NCBI RefSeq assembly: GCF_000004075.3
Contig: NC_026657.2
Coordinates: 6,634,001 to 6,698,000, forward strand
Reading direction: 5' to 3'
From: Cucumis sativus
Taxonomy: Eukaryota; Streptophyta; Magnoliopsida; Cucurbitales; Cucurbitaceae
DNA length: 64,000 nt
The notes beneath the pieces are model-generated. The model ran no database searches and had not been told where the DNA came from. It saw nothing but the letters and a program-made list of their open reading frames with translations. The position numbers and the translations under genes were made by a program. Shown here piece after piece: positions 52,947 through 64,000 of this stretch. Numbering within the stretch: the stretch's first letter is position 1; each line of letters begins with the position of its first letter.

Positions 52947-53319
52947 ATTTCGACTACTATAATCATCAACTGATTATTTATTGCGCGTGACTTTCACATT
53001 AAGCGCGTCCACATTTACTCAGTCAACCAGCGGGAATGCCGCTTTTTCTCTTATTACTATTTACATTTTATATTATATTTATTTTGAACTGCTTTTCAGG
53101 TTAACCATGGTAAAAAAGTTTTTTTTTTTATTACGCAACCATGGTTAAAAAAGTTAAAACCCTACGAAGAAAAGCCATTTTATCATGATTGAGCCAATAC
53201 CCTCTCTGACATTAGTGATGATTAAATCTACACCCCTCGTGTCTCTCTTTCTCTATCTCTCTCTCTCTCTCTTTTTTTTTTTTTTTAAATTTTATTTGAA
53301 TTTTCTCTGTAGTTGTATG

Positions 53320-53328
53320 TATATATAG
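53320..53328 (+). promoter_or_regulatory. Probable TATA box of the HD-Zip II gene
   Basis: TATATATAG about 240 bases upstream of the ATG, after a CT-rich tract; it predicts a leader of about 210 bases, which contains CT- and GT-rich stretches. Confidence 0.5.
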
Positions 53329-53561
53329 TCCCATCCATGCTTTTACTCTTCTGCTGCAAATTACCAGCAAAAGCTATGACATCTCTCTGCTGCAGCGTCT
53401 GCTCAATTTTCCCACCATTTTCTTTCCATCTGCTTTCCCACAATCCAAACACCAATTAATTACTCCCACTTCTTTCTCTCCTTGTGTGTGTGTGTGTATA
53501 TATATTTGTTTTCCTTCTTGCATTTCTCTACTTCTTTGATTCTTGGACGTTCCAACACAGA

Positions 53562-55451
53562 ATGGGCGGGAGAGATGATGACGTGGGACTCACTTTGAGT
53601 TTAGGTTTTGGTGTTACGACTCAGTCCACTCACATGCAAAGGCCGTCGTCGATGCATAATCACCACCTCCGCAAGACTCATTGGAACGAGCTTTTTCAAT
53701 TTTCTGGTAATTTGTGGATTTTTTGGGTTGTTTTGTTTTTGTTGGAGTTTTTTATTTTTTGTGTGGGTTGGATCTGGGATTATTTAAAATGGTCATGCGA
53801 AGATTCTTCTCTGATTTTGCGACTATCGTTAGTTTCTGAGGGTTTTTAATTTGATGATTAATGAGCATTTATCTATTCCATTGCGTTTCTGAATCGTGTC
53901 GTCACTGTTTTTTCGGTTTACTTTTTGTTAAGATCGAAACGCCGATTCGAGGTCGTTTCTTAGAGGAATCGACGTGAATCGGTTGCCGACGGGCGTGGAC
54001 GGCGAGGAAGAGAACGGCGTTTCATCTCCGAACAGTACGATTTCTAGCATTAGTGGAAAGAGAAGCGAGAGAGAAGCGGCTGGAGACGAGGCGGAGGCGG
54101 AGGCTGAGGCGGAGGCTGAAGCGGAAGCGGAAGCGGAAGCCGAAAGAGCCTCGTGCTCGCGAGGGAGTGATGATGAAGACGGCGGAGGCGGGGACGGTGA
54201 CGCGTCGAGAAAGAAGCTGAGGCTATCGAAGGAACAGTCAATGGTTCTTGAAGAGACGTTCAAAGAGCACAATACGCTGAATCCTGTAAGTGGCAATTTG
54301 GTCATTTTTGTACGATTCTTCTCTGGCTGGTGGGGGGAGGAGGGAAGGCATCGATTCCCATTTACCTTCTTCAGCTTCATCATGTACTATTATTAATAAT
54401 TGGTGGCAATTTGGGTAATTATTGCGTCTTAGGAGGGCGTTTTAGTGAATAATCCGGTTCAGTTGTAATCAAAAGTGCTCTAATTGCAAGTTAAATTGGA
54501 TTTACTTAGAAAACTCTTACGTTTAATTTGAACTTTTAAAAATTAATCTGTTGGATTATTTTTATGAAAAATGTCAGAAGCAAAAGCTGGCACTTGCAAA
54601 GCAGCTGAATCTGACACCAAGACAAGTGGAGGTGTGGTTTCAAAACAGAAGGGCAAGGTGAGTAAATTCCACTTACAAACTGGGGGTAGTATGGACATTT
54701 TGTTGACGCTGTATAGTTAGAGAACTTACTTAGAGAAGGTCAATTCATTGGACATCCAGGGGTAGAATCGTAATCTCCTTTAAAGCGGAGGTGTTGTTGC
54801 TTTCGTAATTAATAAATGCTCTGCCTCTGCATTTAAGTAGGAAGGTCAACTTTGTCATGTCAACATTGTTGCCTCCATCAATGATATTCTTTCTCCTTAC
54901 AGATTTTTTTTTTCTTTTTAAGAAAATATATCCCAAATTCCCATTCGTCCAATTGCACGTGACCAATTTTTGAACTTTTTAAACTCCCTAATCTTTATTT
55001 ACAATTAATCTAAAACGCTGTTCGGTTCCTTGTTATTGTTATTTGTAGTTCAAGTACTGAAGTGGTAGAAATGTTGGTTTATTTTCTTTATTTCAAGGGA
55101 AATGGTTGAGTGGGATTAACTGGTGTGGGAATTTGATGGGGCAGGACCAAATTGAAGCAAACAGAAGTGGATTGTGAGTACTTGAAGAGGTGCTGTGAGA
55201 ATCTAACAGAGGAAAACAGGAGGCTACAGAAGGAGGTGCAAGAGTTGAGAGCACTCAAGCTTTCTCCACAGCTTTATATGCACATGAATCCTCCTACCAC
55301 CCTCACCATGTGCCCTCAATGTGAGCGTGTGGCGGTTTCTTCATCTTCTTCGACCTCAGCTGCTACCACCACTCGCCATCAAGCAGCAGCTGGTGTGCAG
55401 CGTCCCTCTATGGCCATCAACCCGTGGGCAGTGTTGCCGATTCAACGTTGA
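53562..55451 (+). CDS. Homeodomain-leucine zipper class II transcription factor (HAT3/ATHB4-like)
   Basis: Four exons: 53562-53706, 53933-54285, 54578-54657 and 55145-55451, totalling 885 nt and 294 aa. The N-terminus [17 protein letters not shown] has the LxLxL repression (EAR-type) motif of class II proteins, followed by [12 protein letters not shown] and [11 protein letters not shown], both typical of HAT3/ATHB4. A Glu-Ala tract encoded by GCGGAG-type repeats precedes [14 protein letters not shown]. The homeodomain begins [20 protein letters not shown] and continues to [20 protein letters not shown], directly followed by the leucine zipper (leucines in [20 protein letters not shown], then VQELRALKL). 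The C-terminal motif reads CPQCE where the class normally has CPSCE. Class II HD-Zip factors are nuclear repressors acting in shade avoidance, leaf polarity and auxin response. Upstream G-boxes fit light or shade control (inference). Confidence 0.95.
54085..54150 (+). repeat. GCGGAG-type hexanucleotide repeat inside the HD-Zip coding region
   Basis: Imperfect repeats of GAGGCG/GAAGCG/GAGGCT encode about ten Glu-Ala pairs between the SSPNST motif and ERASCS. Being in frame, unit gain or loss changes only tract length. Confidence 0.85.
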
Positions 55452-55884
55452 TTTGTTCTTTCTTGTGTTTCCTTGTGGGGGGTTGTGAGTTTAATTAATG
55501 TGTGTTGGAGGAGGACGGACAATTTTGTTTTGGAGATGCTGGTGGTGATTGAGTTGCATAGCTCTGCCCAATTATCTCCTGAATGAAACCAAATTAGATT
55601 TTGGTAGTGAGAGAGGAATGGACAATGGAATCATATGGTCAAAAATTAAGATCAACGGAAACCCTTTTCTTTGTCATAAGCAATACAATTGCCTAACACA
55701 AGTAAATAAGTTAAGTTATTGATGTTGAATAACAGGAACAACAAATACATCAATTATCAAAAAGAGATTGTTTAATATACGCTCATGCATGTTAAAATGA
55801 TGTATGGCATTCTACGTGGCAAATTGAACTCTTAAAAACAAAAAGAAAAAAAAAGGAAAGAAAAGAAAAAAAGTATTCATTGTT

Positions 55885-55960
55885 CATTTTGAAAAGAATG
55901 GGCAGATAAGATTTCTGATACCGTTTTCCAAAGAAGCTTTATTTCGTTGGAAGTTTCGAA
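55885..55960. repeat. Direct repeat, copy 1
   Basis: Shares 'gatttctgata', 'ccaaa(g/a)aagctt', 'tttc(g/a)ttggaagtt' in the same order and spacing with 56498-56567. Probably a fragment of a dispersed element or a local duplication. Confidence 0.55.
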
Positions 55961-56497
55961 AGATGGTTCTAAGATCTGTAACTATGGAGAATAAATCATT
56001 TCATGTGCAGCTAATAATACAAATAAAATTGAACACCAATATGGTGTTCAGGACACCTAACACTAGTATTGACTGCTTTTTGACACTTGATTCTTAATGC
56101 CTTCCATAGAATTTAGTGAACATGGAGGTGGAGGTTGGTAACGAAACCTCATTAGTTCAACTCTTTTGTGGTTTGCTTGTTATGACGACTTTGTACTGCT
56201 ATTATTGGGCTTCCACCACGTTTTCTAAGAGTCATTTAAGCTCACTTCAGACATTCCTTCCATGCGTCTTAACTCGGCTACTTCAATAGGCTCTATGACC
56301 TCTTTATAACTCTCTCACATGTCCTCTACGCTAACTCTAGATTCCCTCACATGCCCATCAATTTTTGTATGTTAATTGGGGCTTATACTTCTGTTTATAG
56401 TCCTCCAATCTATCTAACACTATCTACATATATCCCCACCCTACTTGGCTATCTTGAACCCTTAAAAAGAAACAAGAAAAAACTTAAATTTTACACT

Positions 56498-56567
56498 TTA
56501 GAAAGCATGGCAAGAGGTGATTTCTGATATTGTTATCCAAAAAAGCTTGTTTCATTGGAAGTTCATC
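56498..56567. repeat. Direct repeat, copy 2
   Basis: Second copy of the element described for 55885-55960, about 610 bases away in the same orientation, with scattered substitutions. Confidence 0.55.
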
Positions 56568-57172
56568 CGACTCACTTTTATTTTCAAGAGTTTTAAATTA
56601 TTGTTTTTGTTGTCTTCTCACTCTATTTCGAAAAAGAAAAAAAGGGAACCCATATTGAAATAAGATGAAGAGAACAAATTCTATGGGCCAACACAAGCAT
56701 GGGCTCTGAGAAATCAAATGTACTGTGGGCCTCCATGTGCTTGGAAATGTCTCCTTTGCGAAGAGGAATGTGGAGTGTACATTTACATTCACATTGCTTG
56801 AAAATACACTTTCAAGGGTTTTTTCTTTTTTTTTCCTTCTTGTTTTCTAAAAGCAACATTTCAAAGATTATCCCTCGTGAATCTTTCTATGGTCAATTTC
56901 AAAATTATTAGAATATTATAATTATGAAGATGTTTAATGTATTAGGTTGTATAAGAGTGTTATTGTTACCATTTATGTGATAATGTTAGCCGTGGAAGGG
57001 TCCGTTGCGAGGATTGGGGGATAAATGGCGTATAAGGGCGCCATAAGAAATGAGATAACATTACATTACAAATGAGATGTTATTATAGTTTACGAAGTTG
57101 AAGATAATGTGTTCGGAATAACGGGAAAACAGCCATGCCATAGCGTTTTCCGCCATTTTCTTTGCAGAAGAT

Positions 57173-60100
57173 ATGCTTATTACTTGCTCGACGCCCTCTC
57201 TTACATCCTCCGCCCATTCTCTTTCTTGTAAGACCCATTCCTCCACTTCCTATCTTCTTCTTCTTCTCCTTTCATCTCTTCAATTTTCCCACTATTTTGG
57301 ATTTTTGCGATGAAAATGTACAGAGATTTCGTACTTGCATTTTGGGTACTTTCTATTTTTCTATATTCACAATGAATTTTGCTCTAGATTGAGTTTGCTC
57401 TTAATACAACTCCATGTTTTTGGGCATCTGCTTCCTATCGTCTTGTTTGCCTTGCTTGCCTTGTTGCTTGTAGAAGAGGAGTGCGATTTATCGCCTTTAG
57501 TGATCTCTCCCTTCTCATCTCCTCAGTATTTCCCCGTCTGCAAGTTCGTTTTTTCGTAGTTGAGCCTCTCTAAGCTGTTCATTTGCAGAAATTATATATA
57601 TATTTTTTATCTGTTAAAACAGTGATATAATTAAATTTTATTGTAACCTCTTAATTTAAGCCTTTAGTTTCAGTGGTGAGTTAACGTTGTATAGTGTAAG
57701 AATTCTTATGTTCAAACCTCTGAAATTTTATTTCATTCCCAAATATATTGACTTTCACCTATATATTTCCTAAATTTTCAAGATCACAAATAAGGGAGTG
57801 AAAGTGATTCCAAAATTGTTGTTGTCATTTTTAAAGTTACCTGTAAAATGCTTTTAAATTTTCAAAACCAATTTTATTGGTATGAGAAATGTGTTTTAAA
57901 AGTATAAAATTAAACTTTGAGTGGTTTAAACTGTGTTTCAAAGTCATTTTAAATATGAAGAAAGTGATTTTAATAACTTCAAAATCACTCTCAAACACAT
58001 ACTTACAATATTAGTATAGTTCATTTATTTACTTAAGCTTTTGGGTTGGATAGTTAGTCAACAAGATAGAGTGGTAATTTGACTGTTTTTCAATGCATGC
58101 CTCATTGAGTTGGGTTGAATATTGTATTGGTTCATCTCTACCTGTTCCTTTGGTTTTATAAGTCTATTGATGCCCACTGGCAGACAGGGCATTTTCAGGA
58201 TGTGCAACATCAAGAGCTTTCATAACTCAAACCAAGCAAGTACAGCGCTACTGCTCATGTCAGAGTTTCAATCACAGCAGGTTAGACTTTGAATATTTGT
58301 TGATGGCTGTGATTACTGATTTGTATTTCATAGTGAAGAAGGTATCTTGTGATCAGATAAGTGCTGACCAGGAATTTTTTTTCGTGCATGATCAGCGAAG
58401 AGAATTCTTATATATCACTATCCAATGAGAATTCCAGGCGAAAGATTCTCCTTTTTTTCTTATCAACTACAGCTTTATTTCCCACTCGGCATTCTTCTGC
58501 CAAGACAAAGAATAAGAATCCATACGATGAAAGACGCTTACTAGAGCAAAACAAACGGAGACAAAAAGAAAACAATGCTCCTGTCGACTTTCCAAGCTTT
58601 GTCAGGGAAGGTATGTATCAGGCTGCTATTCCATGGTTCTAATGAGGTACCTTCAACTTCAAGGCTTCTAAATGCAACTCTGATGTCTTTCCTGTAAATA
58701 AAAGAGAGTCAAATAAAGTCAAATGTATAAACATTACAGATTTTCTAATGTGTGGCTCAGGTTTCGAGGTTAAGGTAATAGCACCAGAGTCCTATGTCAA
58801 ACGTGACTCTGGGCTCATATATTGGGATATTGAAGTTGGTAATGGTGATTGCCCCAAGGATGGTCAGCAGGTTTGATTTTCTTTTCAAAACTACAAAATT
58901 ATTTCTTCAATTTTCTTGCAGAATCAATATCTATCTTTTAGTGGTGTAGTATTCAGATTAGAAAACCATATATTCAGTTGAAGTGTGTTTGACTTGCTGA
59001 TTCGTTTGTCACATTTTATGGTGTCAGTATGAATTGAGAGTTCACTTTTATTTGAGAGAAAGAGAGAGAGAAAGGAAATGATGTGTCCACATTGTGATTT
59101 CCCGGAAATGAATTCCAATCTCTGATGTCAGCCAACAAGAATGGCATTAAGATTGTTCATGTAAGAAATCCTAGAAGGCTGAATGATACTTCGTGAACGT
59201 TCACTTGCAATTCTCAAAAGATTGTTGGTCCATTGATGACTACTTTGTATCAGAATCTCAGAAGCTTAAAGAAAATGATATATGCACGTGCACCTTTTGC
59301 AGTAATAGCCGGACTTAGAATTGGTTAACATAAGATTATTTTAATTCGTATACATAGTTTAGTGATTAGGTCTCTATTTGAAAGACAAAACTGAGTTTGA
59401 GGGGTGGAATTTCCAGGAACTTCAGAAGATATCTGGAAATGTATGAAAAGTGTTTCTTGGTTTCATCTAAATAATTGTAAGAACAATTTGAATGTTGTTG
59501 GTAAAAATAATTCACCAACCTCAATATGAACAGCTGATTTTGTAATAAGTGATCGTTGCATGTTTTTGACATTAGTGAAGTTTCCTGGTGTACATTGTGA
59601 ATGTGAAGTTCCTTTCAGGTGATCTTTCACTATGTTGGCTATAATGAATCTGGTCGTCGAATTGATAGCACATACTTACAGGGTTCTCCTGCCAGAATCC
59701 GTGTGGGCACAAATGCATTGGTCCCAGGTAGTTAAATCATGCCCCTTTATCACCAAACACACCCACAAGAGGAAAAAAGAACACTCACCACCAATTTTGT
59801 AAAAGCAAGAGGAAATTTATATGCAGTTGAAAATATCAAATAGCATCTGAAAGAAAAATATTGCAGGATTTGAGGAAGGAATTCGAGGCATGAGACCAGG
59901 GGGAAAAAGGAGAATGATAATCCCACCAGAACTTGGACCTCCTGTGAGTTCTCAAGCATGTGATTATTGTTTCAGTTTTATATAAACATCTTAAATATCT
60001 TGTAACTGATTGTTATATATGCAGCAATTTTTATTCATGCAAGCAAAGACCACACCCATAATTTGACCTCCCATTTGCTGCAGTTGTATTTACACGTGAT

Positions 60101-62120
60101 AGAATTCAACTCCAGCTAGACAAGCCTCTATCTTTTACCATGAGATTGTTTATATAGCTAACTAAATGATGTTTTCTTGCTTAGCAGAATACTAGAATCT
60201 CAATAGGAGAGAGGACACTAATATTGGAGAACATACTAGGTTGGGGTAGATTAGAAAGTTGCCTACTCAAAGTAAAGGAACCCCAGCAGGCATTAGCAAA
60301 TAAGTTGAACTGAATAAGAGGATAATAATAGCAAATGTACAACAGGTGAAAGAAAATCAACCCAAGAAGACAATATGATTACAAAAGTTTCCTCAAAACA
60401 ATAGTTGCAAAAAGTTATTTTTTGATTAAAAAAAATCCATAAAAACATAGGAGTGACTGATTGTGAAAACTGAAAAACCTTTGAAATACACCCTGAATAA
60501 CCCTCAAAGCTCGAACTCTCTAAAATTCCCCTCCTTGTGTACAATAAAGGTTTTGCGCTTTCTTATGGAGTGAATTTCCATTTTCCAGATAATGGAGCTT
60601 ACTAATCTAAGAAATCTTAGTTCTATATATCAACCAGTGACCACAAACTTGATGTTTTAAAAATCTTGAAACTTGTTGGAGAAGTGCTACAATGGATGTA
60701 ATTCCTTTTGGAGTTTATTTGCAGATTTCTTCATGCTACATTGGAAAAATAGGCCCTCTGGATCTTCATTCTCAGTAGAAACACTAACGTAGAGAAAGGC
60801 CAAAGCAGGAAATGACTTTTTGCACCGAATCAGTTCTGTTGACTCCTCATGCTAAGGGCTGGATGAAGAATTCGATATCTTTAGAATTTCTTTCTAAGTA
60901 GTAAATAATTTGGGATGGTTGAGAAGACCGAGGTTGCCATTCTTGATTGTCAATTTTCAAGACTGAATATCTGAACCACTTTTGTTCGCCTTCCAGCTAT
61001 TTTTGTTTGACAAAACTATGTGAATGGCAATGCCATTGCCAACTAACGAATCTGGAGGGGTGGGGGGTGGGGGAGACAATGAGTTATCCAGAGATCCACT
61101 CATCTTCCCAAGAAGAAATATTGTCACTCTTATGGTTTCACAAAGATGTTATATTCGACAAGAATCTCCTAGGACTTCTTTACTTAAGACCTCTTCTTTT
61201 GGCACAACCAATCTCCCTTAAGAACCTCATAAGTCATACTTGCAACCTTATATTTGCACACTAGAGTTCTTTGCTGCAGTCACTTGTGAAAAAATTTCTA
61301 CCATGTAGATGCAACAACCACTTTTTTCTGTATCAAATTATCTTGAACCTAAACCTCCAACGATCAAATGAATAATTGAACTCCATTGAATCAAGTGATT
61401 TCCTCCTTCAGTTCATAGCTTCCTTTGCATGGTCGTTCGTACTTTTCTCTCGTCTTCCCATGGTACATCCTTTTTGAAATGAATGAAATTTCTTCTTAAA
61501 TATATATAAGTCGACGCTCATTCTTCTTGCACGTATGAATGGGAAGCTTGTGATTAAATTTAAAAGAAACTGCAGATGCGTGTGGTACGAGAGCATATTG
61601 CCTTGTCATAGGGCCACACACTCCCTCTTTGTCCATTCTTATACGAGTCTCTGAGACTGGATTTTGGTAGTTTTCTGCTCAACTTATTTTATGCATTTTT
61701 TTTTTCTATGCAAGTAAGACAAAGGAAGAATTCTGGATCTCAGTTATCAAATCAGATATGCAGATAAACTCCATTCTTTGTCCTAGGAGTAAATTTTTTT
61801 TTCACTGTTCCCATGTCTAGAAAAACTAATGAATGGGGATACACATGTCTTACCTCTTTAAATTGAAAAGGCAGAATGCTTGCACTGATGTTTACTTGTT
61901 TGCTTACCTTGATGCCTGATGGGGTCACCATTTTTTACGTTTCTGTGACTAATGTGATGACGATGATCTAATTCAATTGATTTGACTTTTTGATTATCAG
62001 GTGGGGCCTTCCACATTTTTCAGCTCAAAACAGTTTGAAGTCTTTGATGTGGAACTGTTAAGCGTCCAAGATTGTCAGAGGAGGACAATAGGCTTTTACT
62101 CTGACATTGTTTGCAACTAG
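57173..62120 (+). CDS. FKBP20-2: Peptidyl-prolyl cis-trans isomerase FKBP20-2, thylakoid lumen
   Basis: Seven exons: 57173-57227, 58184-58280, 58396-58610, 58761-58870, 59619-59727, 59867-59943 and 62001-62120, totalling 783 nt and 260 aa. Exon 1 (MLITCSTPSLTSSAHSLS) and exon 2 (RAFSGCATSRAFITQTKQ...) form a Ser/Thr-rich, acid-free chloroplast transit peptide. Exon 3 adds RRKILLFFLSTTALFPTRHSSAKT, a twin-arginine-preceded hydrophobic lumen-targeting segment cut probably after the Ser-Ser-Ala region. The FKBP domain follows: DSGLIYWDIEVGNGD, VIFHYVGY, RIDSTYLQGSPARI, LVPGFEEGIRGMRPGGKRR, IPPELGPPVGPST and FEVFDVELLSV. The C-terminus DCQRRTIGFYSDIVCN holds two cysteines; Arabidopsis FKBP20-2 is a redox-active immunophilin needed for photosystem II supercomplex accumulation and also has a C-terminal pair. 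Exon 1 was assigned because it gives the only in-phase start resembling the Arabidopsis N-terminus. Intron 6 is about 2 kb. Confidence 0.94.
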
Positions 62121-64000
62121 GAGTTGAACGTTGCCATTTTGAGGTACACATGGATCTTTGAGATGAAACAACCTAAAGAAGTCCATACTGCACTATGTAT
62201 AACAGTTCCACGTGAGATGTTTTACAGAGATTGATCAATCAGATTAAATATCATATTACCAAGTCGCTTGTTTTTCTTCCCCTCTCTCTCACCTTCTGGA
62301 TAATATCTCCTAAGCCGATCTTGGAGCACGATCGTAACTTTGCTTATCTATCATTTACAAAGAGTTTGTAGTTAGTGTTAATGAATAAGACATCTATTAG
62401 TATAATAAAACTTACTGGTAAAATCTTCAATTACACAACTATGCCACGTTTGAGTTAAAAAATAAAAGTGTTTGAAACTATTTTTAATAACACAATTACT
62501 AGTGATCGAAATTTATCATTCATCAATGAATGCTAAGTACAAATTCAAGATTGATTTATCAGCTCCATTTGAGAAATTACTATATTTTGAATGCAAGTTC
62601 ATTTGTATCATTGGTAAATTACACCACGGTAGTGATAGATGGGACATGCCTACAACGCAAACAATGGTTTAAAGTACTCATACAATATTGCGGCTTTGAC
62701 GAGAACAACCAATGATCATTGTAATTTAAAGTTGAGTTTTATAATGTAATTAAAATCGTTATTCTCATTGCATTGTAGATTTTGGCAAATGCATACATCA
62801 CATTATAGATTGGTAAATGCAAAAGGAAAATATGTTAATGAACCAAACTTTTTACCATTTTTCTAACACATCAATGGTTAAAATAGAGCCAATTGAACAG
62901 CACAAACTAACCAGGCAATATATTAATTTCAAAAGTTACAATTTTGGTTAATATATTTCAACGAATGAATTCCAATAATCACTACCATTAATATGTTTAT
63001 TAATATTGTTTATTAGCATTATAATTAACATATTAATGTACATGGTATTGAATTATATTAATGACCAGAAATGAACAATAGGGTTTTTAAAAGTTGGAGA
63101 AAAAAAGAATGAAAAACAGAGAGATAAAAGATTGTGTAACCTAAAATTTAATTGTTAGGGGCAGGTTGTGGCCTGCCCAAAGAGAGAAGGAACTCAAAAT
63201 CTGGAACCCATGTGGTAGAAATACAATAGAAATTGACAGCATCAAGCACATGATATTTTTATATATATATATACAAGAGAACGGTAAGTGCTCTTCCTTT
63301 CCGGATTAGTTGTGGAGTTGATATTCTTCTTCTTCTTCTTCTTCTCAACAACACCATTTTTCTCTGACCTTCTTTCTCATCTTAATGCTGTAATTCATCT
63401 CCAACCATTTCCCCTTTCTTCTTCTTCTTATTTTTCTTCTTCTTCCCAAACCACATTAGTTCTCTCTCTTTCATTATCTCTCTATGTATATGCCTGTGGT
63501 TAATTGGTGCACAACAGTAGAAAGTTAAATAGGGGAGAGAGGTGGACACATGCTTTGAGGGTTTGGGCTTCCTCTTTGTCAAAACATTGCCTGAATTCTC
63601 TCCAACCCTTTCTCAGCTTTGTCCTTCCTCTCTCTCCCTTCCTCTCTCTCCCATCTACGCTCCCCTTTTCATCTATTGTGTGCTCAATTGGGATTTTTTT
63701 CAATCAATCATATTGAACGTGTCGTGATTTGTCCTAAAAGGTTGAAAATTTCAGGGTTTACCAGCGCACCCAGATAGCAAGAACTATCAGGTTTAGGGAG
63801 GCGCGACTTTCTTTCATATAACCAATCCACCAGGCAGATTAATTTTGTTCTTTGTTCCTTTTTCCTCAACCCATTGTCGAGAAACTTGGTTTTTTTTGGT
63901 TCACATTAAGAGTTTTCAATCAATTGTCACGCAATCATAACTGCCTTCTTTGGAGGACTAGGGTTTTGAAGTCATAGCATAGTGTTCGCGTCGGTTTGTA
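62121..64000. other. FKBP20-2 downstream region and probable leader of the next gene
   Basis: 62121-62400 is the likely FKBP20-2 3' UTR. 62400-63250 is AT-rich and empty. From about 63280 the sequence becomes strongly C/T-rich (TTC repeats at 63324-63345, CT-rich tracts at 63590-63670) and remains low in long open frames to the window end, as expected of a promoter and 5' leader of a plus-strand gene starting beyond 64000. A TATATATATA run at 63259-63272 is a possible TATA region. No coding start could be identified. Confidence 0.4.

Larger units (their letters stand above)
48247..53561. other. 5.3-kb spacer with two GC-rich islands upstream of the HD-Zip gene
   Basis: Mostly AT-rich. It includes the shared promoter side of the small membrane-protein gene (to about 48420), an A/T simple repeat near 49271-49302, a GC-rich island at about 49740-49980 with two CACGTG motifs, a diverged repeat pair at 50041-50400, a second GC-rich island at about 52740-52980 with two CACGTG motifs, AAT runs near 52653-52681, and a CT run near 53255-53272. 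No coding exon was recognised. Confidence 0.55.
55452..57172. other. Spacer between the HD-Zip and FKBP20-2 genes
   Basis: Starts with the HD-Zip 3' UTR. Around 55830-55870 is A/G-rich. A direct repeat pair lies at about 55885-55960 and 56498-56567. The last 170 bases probably hold the FKBP20-2 promoter and leader. No coding exon was recognised. Confidence 0.5.

Noticed and set aside
52742-52969. Minus-strand 75-codon open frame in the proximal GC island
   Set aside because: No domain, and the region carries paired G-boxes close to the HD-Zip promoter.
53928-54383. Minus-strand Ser/Ala-repeat open frame inside the HD-Zip gene
   Set aside because: Antisense of the Glu-Ala repeat; the plus strand encodes the homeodomain protein in phase.
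60950-61350. Possible retroelement remnant in FKBP20-2 intron 6
   Set aside because: Open frames such as 61024-61221 are suggestive only; no reverse transcriptase, integrase or terminal repeat motif could be identified.

Overview
The window is plant nuclear DNA: AT-rich, with many small exons joined by GT-AG introns, long AT-rich spacers and simple repeats. Every confident protein reads as a eudicot orthologue. Diverged copies of a 'tatcanntgatag'-type repeat near 50 kb resemble dispersed repeats I associate with cucurbits, so Cucurbitaceae is my best guess (inference). I saw no prokaryotic operon, CRISPR array, rRNA, tRNA, or intact transposon or virus.

Layout: (1) 1956-5077, minus: cytosolic NAD-malate dehydrogenase, 7 exons, 332 aa, with a second in-frame first exon (4483-4621) that would add a hydrophobic N-terminal anchor. 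(2) 6938-11166, plus: alpha/beta-hydrolase-fold protein with a GHSKGG nucleophile elbow, 8 exons, 500 aa. (3) 12441-22822, plus: HUB1/BRE1-like RING E3 ligase for histone H2B mono-ubiquitination, 19 exons, 878 aa. (4) 25651-26343, minus: intronless DREB-type AP2/ERF factor of the ERF034/ERF035 kind. (5) 31384-32012, plus: small RRM-like protein, 129 aa. (6) 35522-37640, plus: histidine-phosphatase (phosphoglycerate-mutase-like) protein, 253 aa, followed tail to tail by a decayed inverted copy of its exons 2-4 (about 38560-39168, minus). (7) 41754-45530, plus: AATF/Che-1/Bfr2-type ribosome-biogenesis protein, 13 exons, 407 aa. (8) 46450-48246, minus: a 97-aa Ala-rich small membrane protein whose short second exon was found by reading the intron. 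(9) 53562-55451, plus: HD-Zip class II factor (HAT3/ATHB4 type), 294 aa. (10) 57173-62120, plus: thylakoid-lumen FKBP20-2, 7 exons, 260 aa. The last 0.7 kb looks like the leader of a further gene outside the window.

For all intron-containing models the exon phases were checked by hand and close without an internal stop. The genes do not form one pathway; they are ordinary neighbours. From memory of the Arabidopsis map, HUB1, the ERF034/035 gene, the HAT3/ATHB4 gene, FKBP20-2 and the phosphoglycerate-mutase-like genes are also close together there, on two duplicated segments, so the window looks like an ancestral block kept in one piece.

I found no convincing new multi-gene system. The items most worth a second look are the alternative anchored MDH isoform with a GC splice donor, the inverted pseudogene copy of the phosphatase gene, the altered CPSCE motif and expanding Glu-Ala repeat of the HD-Zip protein, paired intronic hairpins with compensatory changes in HUB1, and two G-box-bearing GC islands in the long spacer before the HD-Zip gene.
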